Below are positions 9,148 to 18,745 of a DNA stretch of 64,000 bases, piece after piece. Position numbers and translations under genes: made by a program. Source of the stretch: Neokomagataea tanensis (lineage in GTDB: Bacteria > Pseudomonadota > Alphaproteobacteria > Acetobacterales > Acetobacteraceae). The stretch's first letter is position 1. Every line of letters starts with the position of its first letter. The notes beneath the pieces were generated by a model. That model saw nothing but the letters and a program-made list of their open reading frames with translations. It ran no database searches and was not told the DNA's origin. The stretch lies in the NCBI RefSeq assembly GCF_006542335.1, contig NZ_CP032485.1:2215001-2279000 (forward strand), given 5' to 3'.

Positions 9148-10420
9148 TGGAGGGATCGAAGAATTGTCAATTGATGTGCTTGGCCTGTAGTTTATGGCTT
9201 TTGGCGATTTGATTGACGGTTCTTGAGGTCGTTTCCGGTCTGCGTTTTGCGCAGATTCAGGGCTGTCTCCCGCTGGATGACTGCGCGCTCGCGCTGATCC
9301 GCTTTAGGAAGAGAAAGCGGCACATGTTGTAGACAATATTGGCCAGTCCGATCCTCATGGTTACCCGGGTGATACCGACAGTTCGGATGAACAGTCCTGT
9401 CTGCGATTTCCGATCGGCAAAGACATGCTCGACACGAGATCGGACCACCGACGTTCCAGCATTCGATTTCTGGATATGCCGGGGCATAGGCTCGAGATGC
9501 GGCTTTTTTCGGTGAACTTTTGAGACAAAGCCCTGCTTTTCTATGAAGTCTTCGTTGGCTTTGGAGCGATACGCCGTGTCTGCCCAGACGCTTGAGGCCG
9601 TATTGGTTTTATCCAGCAACCTTTCTCGCAAGCGCGCATTATCACTGGCGGCAGCATCTGTCGTCTTCCATTTCCGGATGAACCGGAACTTCCGGTCGAT
9701 GGAGACATGGGACTTATAGCCAAAGAACGGAATGGCAAGATCCGTTGTGGGCATCGTCCCGTCATCCTGCCGCTTTGCCTTCGTGACCTTCAGTGTCTAT
9801 CGTGCATGACGATCCTTGTGCGACAGCTTTGCCGGCTTGTCCTGCCAGTCTTCAGGAATACGTCCTACCCGGAGGTCGGCTTTCTCAGCATTCGTATTGC
9901 GCTGCTTTGGAGCGGCTGCCAATGTTGCATCTAGGATCTGGCTCGACATCGGTAGATAGCCCGCGCTCCGCAGGGTCGCGTCAAATCGGTTAAACAGTCT
10001 TTAAATAGCCCCCGCATGGGTCAGGCGTTCACGGAACAGCCAGATTGTTTTGGCATCAGGCACACGGTCCGACAGCCCAGGCCAAGGAAACGCATGAAGG
10101 ACAGGCGATCGGTGATCAGACAAATTGTTCAGCGTCTGGATCACTAGGATTTTGAACATCAGTACCGTATCAAACGGTGGACGCTCGCCTTTACTGCTGT
10201 CTGAATAGGCCAAAGCCTGCTCCAGATCAGGGCGAAACACTTCAAAATCCATTAGTCCGGGAAAACGCTTCGAGCTGATCGCTAAGCCCGCTCAACCGGG
10301 CAAGCCGCTCTTCAACATCAAAGAAACCAGCCTGCCTCATAGCGCTATTCCCTCAGTCAGAACCGGACAAATGGAGTCACAGAGCTGGTTTCAAAACCAG
10401 GGGGTTTTTCGAACCCTCCA
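9148..10420 (-). mobile_element. IS5-family insertion sequence, inactive copy
   Basis: The element is bounded by inverted ends: TGGAGGGATCGAAGAA at 9148 and, at 10420 read inward, TGGAGGGTTCGAAAAACC. It encloses one transposase gene on the - strand. Length is about 1.27 kb. Its right end abuts the AHH toxin remnant at 10421. A much older copy with the same end sequence and the same start of the transposase lies at about 35798-36812. Confidence 0.75.
9257..10340 (-). pseudogene. IS5-family transposase, frameshifted
   Basis: Reading from ATG at 10338-10340 the protein begins MRQAGFFDVEERLARL, then shifts frame near 10255 into DFEVFRPDLEQALAYSD and LSDRVPDAKTIWLFRERLT. After a damaged middle part (9770-10000) it resumes as DLAIPFFGYKSHVSIDRKF, WADTAYRSKANEDF and SRVEHVFADRKSQTG to the stop at 9257. 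The second and third parts show the DDE catalytic neighbourhood of IS5 transposases (YKSH, ADTAY, VEHVF). At least two frameshifts make it non-functional. Confidence 0.85.
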
Positions 10421-10826
10421 GCTGAAGGTGCATCACTGTGTGCCTATCAAAATGGACACCGCGCAAGATGCACGCGATATACTGGATGAATGGCAGATCG
10501 GGATCAATGATCTCGCCAATGCGCCGATCATGCCCTGTAACTTTCATTTTAGTAATGAAATCCATGGCGGTCAGGGGGCTCAGAAAAACTATGGCGATCT
10601 CATCAACCAGTACATGGAAGAAGCCGATAGACTTGCTGTAATCGAAAGTAAAAGTTTGGGCGGTGGAGAACCGGGCTTCAAGGCCGGACGAGCCGTCGTC
10701 ATGGATTCACGGCGCAGATTCTGCGATAATCTGACCTACAAAAGCAAAGGCCCCAACGCGATCGTCTTTCAAGAAATCATGCATAATGTCGAAAAAGGCG
10801 CGCGCCAATTAGTGAATGGAAACTAG
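10421..10826 (+). pseudogene. C-terminal remnant of an AHH-family nuclease toxin (polymorphic toxin domain)
   Basis: After the IS5 end the reading frame carries LKVHHCVPIKMDTAQDA, then LDEWQIGINDLANAPIMP, SNEIHGGQGAQKNYGDLI and a helical tail ending VEKGARQLVNGN. The HH pair followed by an ING/IND-D-ANG-like segment and a later histidine in a glycine-rich loop is the layout of the AHH branch of HNH/Endo VII toxins, which sit at the C-terminus of secreted effectors (type VI or other). All N-terminal trafficking parts are missing, cut off by the IS5 element immediately before the catalytic histidines. An ATG at 10371 lies inside the IS. The partner immunity gene follows 2 bp downstream. Confidence 0.6.
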
Positions 10827-10828
10827 GC

Positions 10829-11496
10829 ATGAATGTTACAGTTTATCAGATTGACCATGAGGGCCCCGTGGGTAAACTTAGCCTGCTCTCAAGAAATGAA
10901 AATGATCTGGTTCTGAACGGCTAGGACAGAAAACTGATGAGCCCTGGATCGCGCCTGAAACCAGAATAAACTCCTGGTTCATCCCGGCCGATATTGTCGG
11001 GTTCGGGCCCAATGCCATGGCTTTTACCCCCCATACGGTTGAGGTCTTACGCGATCAGATTGCTCAATGCGCCGATATGCTGCCTGTGAAGACGCCGTAT
11101 GGCGACTATGCCTGGTTCAACTGCACGCAATATCTTGATTGCGTCATTCAGGACAGGATCGAAGGTACGAGAGACGACACAGGGAAATACTGGCTTTCTA
11201 TCGATAAATGGGTCTTCGACGAAACCATGCTCCTCGAAGCGCCACCCGTATTTCGGACAACCGTTTTAGGCTACGATTTGCGTTATTTCTGCACGGACTC
11301 ATTCAAATCTCGAATCGAAGAAACCGGGCTTGTGGGTATGGAGTTTACCCCCGTCTGGAACAGCGAGACCGGGGGTATTCTACAGGAATTCCCCATTCTT
11401 CTTGGCCCTGAGAGCCTTGAAATAGGGATCCAGTGGGAGAAATGTCGGGATGAGCTTTCATCCCGTTTTGGTATCTTTGGCTCTGTTGCCAAGTGA
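10829..11496 (+). pseudogene. Imm11 (DUF1629)-type immunity gene, single frameshift
   Basis: From ATG 10829 the frame reads MNVTVYQIDHEGPVG to NDLVLNG and hits TAG at 10922. One lost base in the presumed tyrosine codon at 10922-10923 would restore continuous sequence into GQKTDEPWIAPE and the long frame from 11017 (159 residues). That part has YLLN/WFNCTQYLDCV-like strands, the FCTDSFKSRIEETGLVGMEF segment and FTPVW, typical of the Imm11/MXAN_0049 immunity family paired with polymorphic toxins. The stop codon TGA at 11494-11496 coincides with the first bases of an IS3-type terminus, so the natural C-terminus may be missing. A sequencing error could also explain the frameshift. Confidence 0.6.
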
Positions 11497-11545
11497 ACTG
11501 TCCCGGGTTTTGTGGAGATAAAAAGGTCGAAGAGGTAGAGTTGAT
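11494..11545 (+). mobile_element. Left-end fragment of an IS3-family element
   Basis: About 50 bp starting TGAACTGTCCCGGGTTTTGTG and ending in GAAGAGGTAGAGTTGAT closely match the left end of the IS3-family copy at 57101 (TGAACTGCCCCGGGCTTTC, then CAGAGGTAGAGTTGAT). Only this terminus is present here. The stretch 11546-11646 that follows has no recognisable gene and probably includes the IS110 boundary. Confidence 0.65.
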
Positions 11546-11646
11546 GGCTTCTGGGGTTACCATTTGAAATGCAAGAAGTTTTTGATCCTGATGTGCGAGT
11601 GATAGATTGCGGTCTTCTGTCAGGGATGATGAAGCCTCTATATTCG

Positions 11647-12269
11647 TCAAGCATGTAATTCAGGTTCCTTTGGCCTGCACAAGGCGGTGAAGATTTCACG
11701 CACGATGTATCGTTTGAGGCATCGGATAATTTCACCGCTGGTCTTTCCGTTTGCGGTTTTTTTTCGACGTAAGCCAGGGTTGGCGGATGAGTGCGCATTT
11801 TGACGATAGCGACGCGGTAGTGAGCGGCATTGGCCTGTCTGTTGCCTCCTCGGTTAAACCGAAAGCGATTTGTCCTGCCGCTTGAGGCCGGGATCAGGCA
11901 GGCCCCGCACAGACAGGCGAGTGCCGCTTCTGATCGGGTGCGTGCGGTGCCCTCGGCGTCGAAGTGATCGTTTTTTCCATGTCGGGCACGGATCAGACGA
12001 TTGGAGCGGGTGACTTCAATAACCCTATGCCCGCAGGTCAGCAGTAGGCGTGACAGCCCGGCCCCGTATGAACCGGTTCCCTTAACGCCGAAGGCCTTGA
12101 TCTTGCCGAGGGTCCGCGCCCATTGTTTGAGTTCAAGATAGCCATCCATATCCGCCGTGATGGATCGATGTCCTAAGGTCGTTCCACGGCTGTCGAGGGC
12201 CACGGCAACATGTGTGTCCTTATGTGTGTCTACACCGATGATGATTGTCCGAACTAGCTGTGACGTCAT
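11647..12269 (-). pseudogene. IS110-family transposase, internally deleted and frameshifted
   Basis: The N-terminus reads IIIGVDTHKDTHVAVALD, the first catalytic aspartate block of IS110 RuvC-like (DEDD) recombinases, then FGVKGTGSYGAGL, where the usual catalytic Glu (GxEGTGSYG) is Lys. Just after NDHFDAEGTAR it jumps to the C-terminal Tnp20-type region ALACLCGACLIPASSGRTN and RGGNRQANAAHYRV. A run of A residues near 11757 shifts the frame, after which GEIIRCLKRYIVREIF can be read to TGA at 11647. The missing middle and the E-to-K change mean it is dead. The interval 12270-12450 contains IS110-end DNA and no gene. Confidence 0.8.
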
Positions 12270-12450
12270 GAAGAGCCTCCTTGCGAAAAAAGTGCCCGTG
12301 CATCGGACGAAGAGGGCAGGACTGTGAGGGGGCAAACCCGCCAAGCTCCTATTAGGTCACATCGCCATCCGGTGCCCAGGACGAACCAATACCCGACACA
12401 TCATCACCAGGGTCAGAGTGTCGGCCCGCCAAAGCACACTCACAGTCACA

Positions 12451-12890
12451 TTAATTTTTGTAAGTCGCCTGAGGTCGAGTTGCCTGATGTTGCGGAAGGC
12501 TGAACGCGAAGGATGTGCAAACAAGCGCGTTGTCGTTTGAGACTGGCGGAGCGAAAAAGGTAGGAAGGGGAAAGCACGCGTGGGATCTGCTTGCAGATAG
12601 CTTTTTAGGAATTCGTCGAAGACGTAAGCGTCTCCGATAGAGGGTCGCCACAGCTAGTGCGCGCTTTGCTGTCGATGACGACGCGCATTTTGACACAGCA
12701 TCACACATCGTCGCGTCCAACCGATTCCAGTTGTAAGAGACGGAATAGCGTTTTGCCAAATTTCAGGCTGCAGCTACGACTTGTTTCAAACGATGCTATG
12801 ATCTCGCGCTCGGTTAACTGCTCCTCGATTGGGCGGTAATTCAGTAGAAAAGAAGAATGTATCCATACCCACCGCGCTATCAATTCACGT
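12451..12890 (-). pseudogene. Eroded IS6-family transposase fragment
   Basis: On the - strand the frame at 12883-12701 reads SFLLNYRPIEEQLTEREI and SFETSRSCSLKFGKTLFR, matching the IS6/IS26 pattern of R/F-x-LSYRDVEELLAERG, SYETIRRW and KFG. After frame changes, LWRPSIGDAYVFDEFLK corresponds to the LWRAVD-x-x-x-VLDE block. No intact frame is left. The interval 12891-13091 is AT-rich upstream sequence of the next receptor. Confidence 0.55.
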
Positions 12891-13091
12891 CAGAGATAGC
12901 GACGTTCCTAACGTGGTGCAGACTTGTTCCTCCAACAATTCTAAAACTGCATCCATCCTTGATGGAAACAGCGCAAAAATAATTTAAGGAATTATTGAAA
13001 ATATTTCATTATTAAATCAAAATGAATATCGCTAATGAGGTAAGTTGAATTAGAGTAGAATCACAGCATGATATAAGGGCGGAGCTTCTAA

Positions 13092-15476
13092 ATGAAAAAA
13101 AATAGCTATCCCTATTTTTGTAAATTATTGGTATTTATTCCAATTGGTTCGGTTTTGTATGCGTCTTCAGTACATGCAGAAATTTTCAATAAAAATCGTA
13201 TAACTCTCTCTCAATCGCATATTAAAAGCAAAAAATCTTCTCTACCCAAAAAAAAGAAATCATCAATTACTGCAAATAGTTCAGAAAATGTTTCCGTTAC
13301 AGTTAGTCGTTTTGCTTCACATGGTGCTGATAACGTCATCTCTAAAGCCATTATGGCGCAATTTACTCCTGGCATTAATCCGCTAAAGGTCGCTGACCGC
13401 CTTCCGGGAGTAAGTTTCTCTTCCACAGATCCCCTCGGTATTGATACATGGGGAACCAGTATTTACGTCCGTGGTTTTTTTATGGACCAGCTTGGCGTAA
13501 CTCTTGATGGAATACCACTTGAAGAACAGATTTACCAATCTGTTATGGGCGTGAATATTATTCAAGCAGCCATCTCAGACGATATTTCGCGTACAACAGT
13601 TTCCGAAGGCCCCGGTGGGGTCAACGTCCCCTCCACATCGACGCTCGGTGGCACGCTTCAGTTTGAAACATCAGACCCAGCAAACAAAGTTGGCGCTAAA
13701 GTCAGCCAAGGCTTTGGTTCTTACGGGTCATTTCGCACCTATGTTAGGGGCGACACGGGTAAACTTAACGCCTCCGGCACCAAGGCCATGGTTGCGTATT
13801 CACGTTCGGACGAAAAACTCTGGGTTGGTGGCGGGGATCAGTTCCAACAGCAGGTGGATGCCAAAATCGTCCAGCCAATAGGGCAAAACTCCAACGTAAA
13901 AGTATTCTTTAATTGGAGCCAGCTGGCTGAGTGGGGATACCAGGATCAATCTCTGAGCATTCTGAATGGTTTGGGCTGGCGCGTTTCCCATCTCTATCCA
14001 AATTATACGCAAGCCTATGAATATGGCCTCGGCAACACCTCTCTTCCCACCACGCCGGCCATCGAAGCAAACGGGCAAAGCCCTTATTTGTACGATGGAG
14101 GGCAAGCGGAGGTTGATTATACGGGCGGCCTTAATTTTGATATCGCACTGAACGATCGCCTACACTGGCTTTCTGTTGTCTATGGTCAGTCCGATACCGG
14201 GCATTACACCTATTCTGATTACGGCACGCCTTCCGCTGATACAGAAGCACCCTTCTCAGAAGAAGTCTGGCAAACCCGCCAAGAGCGCTACGGTGCCGTG
14301 TCGTCATTGCGTTATGAAGCAGACCACCACACGATTGATACTGGTGTATGGTTTGAAAACAACGATCAGCAGAGCGGCCTTTTCTGGTATAATGAGCCAA
14401 CACTTGGCCAAGGTGCGCCGCTGAAAACCGTTGGCCCCTACACGACATATGGCGCCGCGTTTAAACAAGGCTATGGCTTCCAATGGCACACCAATAACTT
14501 CACCTATCATCTGGAAGATACATGGCACCCGCTCCATAATCTGCGGGTTGTTGCTGGTTTTAAATCCATGGTCGCAACAACAGTGGGTGGTGCACAATAT
14601 AATAACCCAGACTTTACGGGTGCGGATAACCTCGCCGTTGGCGGCCTAACAGCATCAAGTGCCTTCTTGCCTCACGTTGGTGCCAACTGGCACTTTCTGC
14701 CAGAACATGAGCTTTATTTTGATGTCGCTGAAAACATGCGCTCATACCAGGTACAGCCTTATGGTGGGGTAGGGGCTTCTCCTTGGTCTGTGCAAGATCA
14801 AACGACGTTCCTTCAGCTGAGGAAGACCATCAAACCAGAAAAAGACTGGGTCTATGCTGTTGGGTACCGGTATAATGGCAAGTATGCTCAAGGAAGCCTC
14901 GCGGGATACCACGCTGATGCAAATAACCGTTTGCAGGCTGCAACCGCTGGCACCATTACCAACCCAGTCTCTACCGTCGTATCATCCACCGTCCATATTA
15001 ATGGCGTCGATGCTGCCCTGACCCTAACGCCAATCAAGGGCTTAGCGTTGTACAATAGCGTCAGCTATAACCATGCTACTTACGGCAGTAACTTTGCGTT
15101 AGAAAATTCTGGAATGACGACTCAAGGTAAGAGGCTCGTTAACTACCCAGAGTTCATGTATAAAGCGAACCTTTCATACACTTGGAAAGGTCTCGAAACG
15201 CACTTTGATGTTCACTATTACTCAAAGCGTTATTTTTCTTATACCAATGATACATCTGTACCAGGATACTGGCTTGCCAGCACAGGCGCGCGCTGGAATG
15301 TTGGTAAAGTGGGTTTCATAAAAAACCTCATGTTTGATTTTAATATCTACAACCTAATGAACAGCAAATACATCTCCATGATGGGTGAAAATGGAAACCC
15401 AATGTCTGGTGATTATCAATCTTTAGAGCGTGGATCTATTCGACAGTATTTTGGGACGGTTAGTGCACAATTTTAA
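13092..15476 (+). CDS. TonB-dependent outer-membrane receptor
   Basis: A 794-residue TonB-dependent receptor. It has a signal peptide (LLVFIPIGSVLYASSVHAE), a strongly basic linker containing KKSSLPKKKKSS, a TonB-box-like SENVSVTVSR, a plug with VADRLPGVSFSSTDP and VTLDGIPLEEQ, and a barrel ending FGTVSAQF. Its plug resembles the branch of short-plug receptors that lack the common DALRYTPGV signature. GGGCGGAG lies about 8 nt before the ATG. It stands alone between two zones of IS debris. Base use in the first 300 bp is AT-rich compared with the rest. Ligand unknown. Confidence 0.9.
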   Translation: MKKNSYPYFCKLLVFIPIGSVLYASSVHAEIFNKNRITLSQSHIKSKKSSLPKKKKSSITANSSENVSVTVSRFASHGADNVISKAIMAQFTPGINPLKVADRLPGVSFSSTDPLGIDTWGTSIYVRGFFMDQLGVTLDGIPLEEQIYQSVMGVNIIQAAISDDISRTTVSEGPGGVNVPSTSTLGGTLQFETSDPANKVGAKVSQGFGSYGSFRTYVRGDTGKLNASGTKAMVAYSRSDEKLWVGGGDQFQQQVDAKIVQPIGQNSNVKVFFNWSQLAEWGYQDQSLSILNGLGWRVSHLYPNYTQAYEYGLGNTSLPTTPAIEANGQSPYLYDGGQAEVDYTGGLNFDIALNDRLHWLSVVYGQSDTGHYTYSDYGTPSADTEAPFSEEVWQTRQERYGAVSSLRYEADHHTIDTGVWFENNDQQSGLFWYNEPTLGQGAPLKTVGPYTTYGAAFKQGYGFQWHTNNFTYHLEDTWHPLHNLRVVAGFKSMVATTVGGAQYNNPDFTGADNLAVGGLTASSAFLPHVGANWHFLPEHELYFDVAENMRSYQVQPYGGVGASPWSVQDQTTFLQLRKTIKPEKDWVYAVGYRYNGKYAQGSLAGYHADANNRLQAATAGTITNPVSTVVSSTVHINGVDAALTLTPIKGLALYNSVSYNHATYGSNFALENSGMTTQGKRLVNYPEFMYKANLSYTWKGLETHFDVHYYSKRYFSYTNDTSVPGYWLASTGARWNVGKVGFIKNLMFDFNIYNLMNSKYISMMGENGNPMSGDYQSLERGSIRQYFGTVSAQF

Positions 15477-16294
15477 ACTTTAAAAAGTAGAGTTTTCATA
15501 TATTTTTAGATCGATAAACAGTAGTTAGAGAAGAGTTTAAATTGCGAACGTAAGCATGTCTTTGTTAAACTACATACAATATTATCTCAGACGACGTATG
15601 CCGTGTCTGAGATAAAAGGCTTTACCTGCACTGGGTTGCCAGCGAAGTATGCGATACGATTGATTTCTACCTTTCGCATAAGCTTGAAACGGTAATCTCA
15701 ACCAAAGATTCCTAAGTAAATCCTCAAGCAGCGGGGAGGAGTGGTAATATCGACAAAGCTTCGACTGACAACATTGATACTAGTGTCTTCAAAGCCGTAG
15801 GTAAACTAGCGGAAGCGTTAGAATAACGTAATCTAGAGCGTTCAGACTCATTGATGCGGCCAATCTGAGTTTGTCAGGAGGGTATCTCAGGCCAGATGCG
15901 TCTCATCAGTAGGTAATTTATTTTTGAACTGACTAAGAAAAAATCAGTTTGTGTGTGTTCAACCTTACTTGAAGGTATGGTTAAGTCTAAGAGGTACTCA
16001 AGGTAGGGCTACATTATCGTAGGAAATAAATTTCTCAAAAAATTTATAAAAAATCCTTTCAAATCATATATTTAATTACAGTTATATCATATACACAAAG
16101 CCAAATAAGTTTTATTTGTATGTTACAAAAACGATATGAAAAAAATTTGTGGCAAAAAAAATGTAAAAATATTCTTCTCATAAAGAAAATCGCTTGACGG
16201 CCACCGTGGGGATATGAGCTTATATTACGAAGTCGCATCATTTCAGTGGTCACCTTAATTCGTGATGTAGACTTGCTTTTGAGGTCTAATATTT
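15477..16294. other. 818-bp intergenic stretch with IS debris and AT-rich promoter region
   Basis: No intact gene is visible. At 15583-15614 a perfect 10-bp inverted repeat (TATCTCAGAC/GTCTGAGATA, 12-nt loop) occurs without a T run. At 15640-15840 (+) short frames TIDFYLSHKLETVIST and NIDKASTDNID resemble the DFYLS and VINTDKAPTYG blocks of IS240-type IS6 transposases. The final 300 bp are AT-rich and probably hold the promoter of the next receptor. An open frame at 16059-16253 (-) shows no protein-like features. Confidence 0.4.
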
Positions 16295-18706
16295 ATGGAA
16301 ATAAATACATCACGCAATTTAAGGTGTTTTTTCGTAAGAAAAAACAAATTGCGTAAGTTTTTTTTACTGTCGACTTCTTTGTGTGTATTTTCTTCAATTT
16401 CGCATGCTGAAGTAAAAAAAATACATCATAAATTAGAAACTAAATCAGATAATAAAAAAAATATATCAAAGAAGGAGGCTAAAAAACTTTCCCCTATTAA
16501 AGAATTTAAAAGTAATGGTGTAGAAGAAGTAACCGTTACTTCAAGGAGGAGAAAAGAAACCGCGCAGCAGATTCCGGAAACTGTGCAAATTTTCACTGGA
16601 AAAGATCTAAATAGGCTTGGCGTGCAAGCTTTACCAGATTTAATTAAGTATACTACCAATGCTCAAAACCTTGATTTCTATGGCGGGGCGATGCCGACAT
16701 GGGTTATCCGAGGCGTAAGCCTTGCTGACTTCAACCCTAATAGTACACCTGCAGCGCCAGTTTTTTTGAATGACGCATATCAGCCGAGCACTGTGATGGG
16801 CACCGGGACGTTATTCGATATAGCGCGGGTTGAAGTTTTAAAGGGCCCACAAAGTGGTTTGTACGGACGCAACACAATCGGTGGTGCAGTTAGAGTTCTA
16901 ACGAATAAACCAAGTTTTGACCGCAGCACGGGCTCTATGGCTATGTCATATGGCCGTTGGGGCGATGGTCATATTAACGCGGCCTACGGTGCGCCCATTA
17001 ATAAAAATCTAGCTTTCCGCATTGCGGAAACATCAGATCACGGGTGGAGCGGTTGGCAAACATCTTTGCAAAATGGTGCGAAGTGGGGGCGCAAGAACCG
17101 TGATGCGGTACGCTTGGAAGTTGCTGCAAAACTCGAGGATTGGGATTTATCGCTTGATGTGCATGGCAGCCGCGACAAAACGCAACTCGCTTTGGCAACG
17201 GCAATAGGTGTCTACGGTTCTGGAGGGAGTTTCTGTAATGCAATGATTGCTGGCTACCAAGACCAGCAGAATTGTCTAACTCTACCTCAAGCGTTCGGTG
17301 ATACAAGTCAAGCAGCGTCACGACAGACCCAGGATGGTACTAAAGTTTTATCATCAGCGGTGAACCAATTGGATAATAAGGCCGGGGGTGCTCAGTTAAA
17401 TGCTACAGGAAAAATAGCAGGCTTAGACTTTACTTCAATTACATCGCTCGATTATTTCGATTATGGGCTCCGCTATAATTATGCTGCGACGGGCCCAACA
17501 TACGCAACTCAGGTTGAGCACACACCAATGCGCATGGCGCAAGAGAATTTGCGATTGAGTTCGGGAAAATCAAAACACCTAGAGTGGTTGATAGGTGCTG
17601 ACATCGCATATGAAGATTTACAGGAAAATAAGCAATTTCAGCTTTTTGATAATGCATTACAAACTTTGTATACGGGCCTATCGGGAGAAAGTAACACTGG
17701 TATTTTAACTTACACACAGAAAACCCAATCCTATAGCGGTTATGGTCAATTAACTTACCACATTTTGCCGAAACTTACCCTAGATTTCGGCGCTCGCAGT
17801 ACTTGGGAATATAAAACATATAACGGAGCTTTCCAGCTCTCCCCTGGCTATTATGTGGCTGATTCTGTCAAGCGCCAATACCAACTCAAAGACCACGTAA
17901 CAGGTAAGTTGGCTTTGCGTTACCAGTTTGACCCGCTAAATATGATCTACGTCTCTGTTGCTCGCGGCTATAAATCAGGAGGTTTTTACGGAGGCTTCCC
18001 TATTTCTAGCACAGCGCAAATTGATCCTTACCGTGAGGAACAAGTATGGGCTGTAGAAGCGGGGTTCAAAGCGCAAACAGCCGATCGGAAATTGATCGTC
18101 GATGGTGCAGCTTTCTACTATCGCACCTATAACTATCAAAACTTCCAACAAGAATATTCTGCTATTAGCCAAACTATTACGACCACACTTACAAACTTGG
18201 GCACGGCAGTGAACCAAGGGCTGGAAGGTAATATTGTTTGGCGACCTGTCCCAAGTTTGACGTTCAATTTGGGCGCTGCGTATAACGACGCTAAAATTGT
18301 AAGGTCATCTCAGTACCAACTAGACTACGCAGGTAATTTAGTTGCGTGGCAGGGGCAGCGCTTACCTTATGCTCCTCGTTGGAGCTTAACGCCCTCTGCG
18401 CGATATGAGCACGATCTTGGTAATGGTAGTTACACCGCCGGTATACAGATGAATTACAACTTCCGTACCACTCTCAACGCCTCGCGTGGAGTAGGGGCGT
18501 GGATCAATAATGTGCCGGGTTACGGTTTGCTGGATGTGCGGCTCGATCTTGTGTCGCACAAGCAACGCTGGAATTTGGCCCTTATGGGTTTTAACGTGAC
18601 GAACGTTCACTATAGAACCGTCGGCCAGACAGATGGCGTAGGTGATTACCAGCAAATCTACGGGACACCTGCAAGTTATCGTTTCCAAGTGGGTTACGAT
18701 TTCTAA
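16295..18706 (+). CDS. TonB-dependent outer-membrane receptor
   Basis: An 803-residue TonB-dependent receptor. A signal sequence (FFLLSTSLCVFSSISHAE) is followed by a lysine-rich linker and the TonB-box-like VEEVTVTSRRRKE. The plug shows QQIPETVQIFTGKDL, WVIRGVSLADF and ARVEVLKGPQSGLYGRNTIGG, and the barrel closes with YRFQVGYDF. The plug type is that of FyuA/pesticin and TBDR-substrate receptors often annotated as siderophore or natural-product receptors. Two secreted hydrolases, a secreted DUF3237 protein, a regulator and a permease follow on the same strand with short gaps, so the group may process an imported ester or amide. Ligand unknown. Confidence 0.9.
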   Translation: MEINTSRNLRCFFVRKNKLRKFFLLSTSLCVFSSISHAEVKKIHHKLETKSDNKKNISKKEAKKLSPIKEFKSNGVEEVTVTSRRRKETAQQIPETVQIFTGKDLNRLGVQALPDLIKYTTNAQNLDFYGGAMPTWVIRGVSLADFNPNSTPAAPVFLNDAYQPSTVMGTGTLFDIARVEVLKGPQSGLYGRNTIGGAVRVLTNKPSFDRSTGSMAMSYGRWGDGHINAAYGAPINKNLAFRIAETSDHGWSGWQTSLQNGAKWGRKNRDAVRLEVAAKLEDWDLSLDVHGSRDKTQLALATAIGVYGSGGSFCNAMIAGYQDQQNCLTLPQAFGDTSQAASRQTQDGTKVLSSAVNQLDNKAGGAQLNATGKIAGLDFTSITSLDYFDYGLRYNYAATGPTYATQVEHTPMRMAQENLRLSSGKSKHLEWLIGADIAYEDLQENKQFQLFDNALQTLYTGLSGESNTGILTYTQKTQSYSGYGQLTYHILPKLTLDFGARSTWEYKTYNGAFQLSPGYYVADSVKRQYQLKDHVTGKLALRYQFDPLNMIYVSVARGYKSGGFYGGFPISSTAQIDPYREEQVWAVEAGFKAQTADRKLIVDGAAFYYRTYNYQNFQQEYSAISQTITTTLTNLGTAVNQGLEGNIVWRPVPSLTFNLGAAYNDAKIVRSSQYQLDYAGNLVAWQGQRLPYAPRWSLTPSARYEHDLGNGSYTAGIQMNYNFRTTLNASRGVGAWINNVPGYGLLDVRLDLVSHKQRWNLALMGFNVTNVHYRTVGQTDGVGDYQQIYGTPASYRFQVGYDF

Positions 18707-18745
18707 AATTTAGTTATAATTCCAAATATCTACAAGGTGTTTATT

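Noticed and set aside
10371-10420. ATG 10371 as the true start of the AHH protein
   Set aside because: The codons 10371-10420 lie inside the IS5 right end, so they are not original toxin sequence.
12451-12759. A 102-residue open frame on the - strand
   Set aside because: It crosses several frames of an eroded IS6-type transposase; its composition is not protein-like and it has no ribosome-binding site.
16059-16253. A 64-residue open frame (-) in the receptor upstream region
   Set aside because: Very AT-rich and without protein-like features; more likely promoter DNA.
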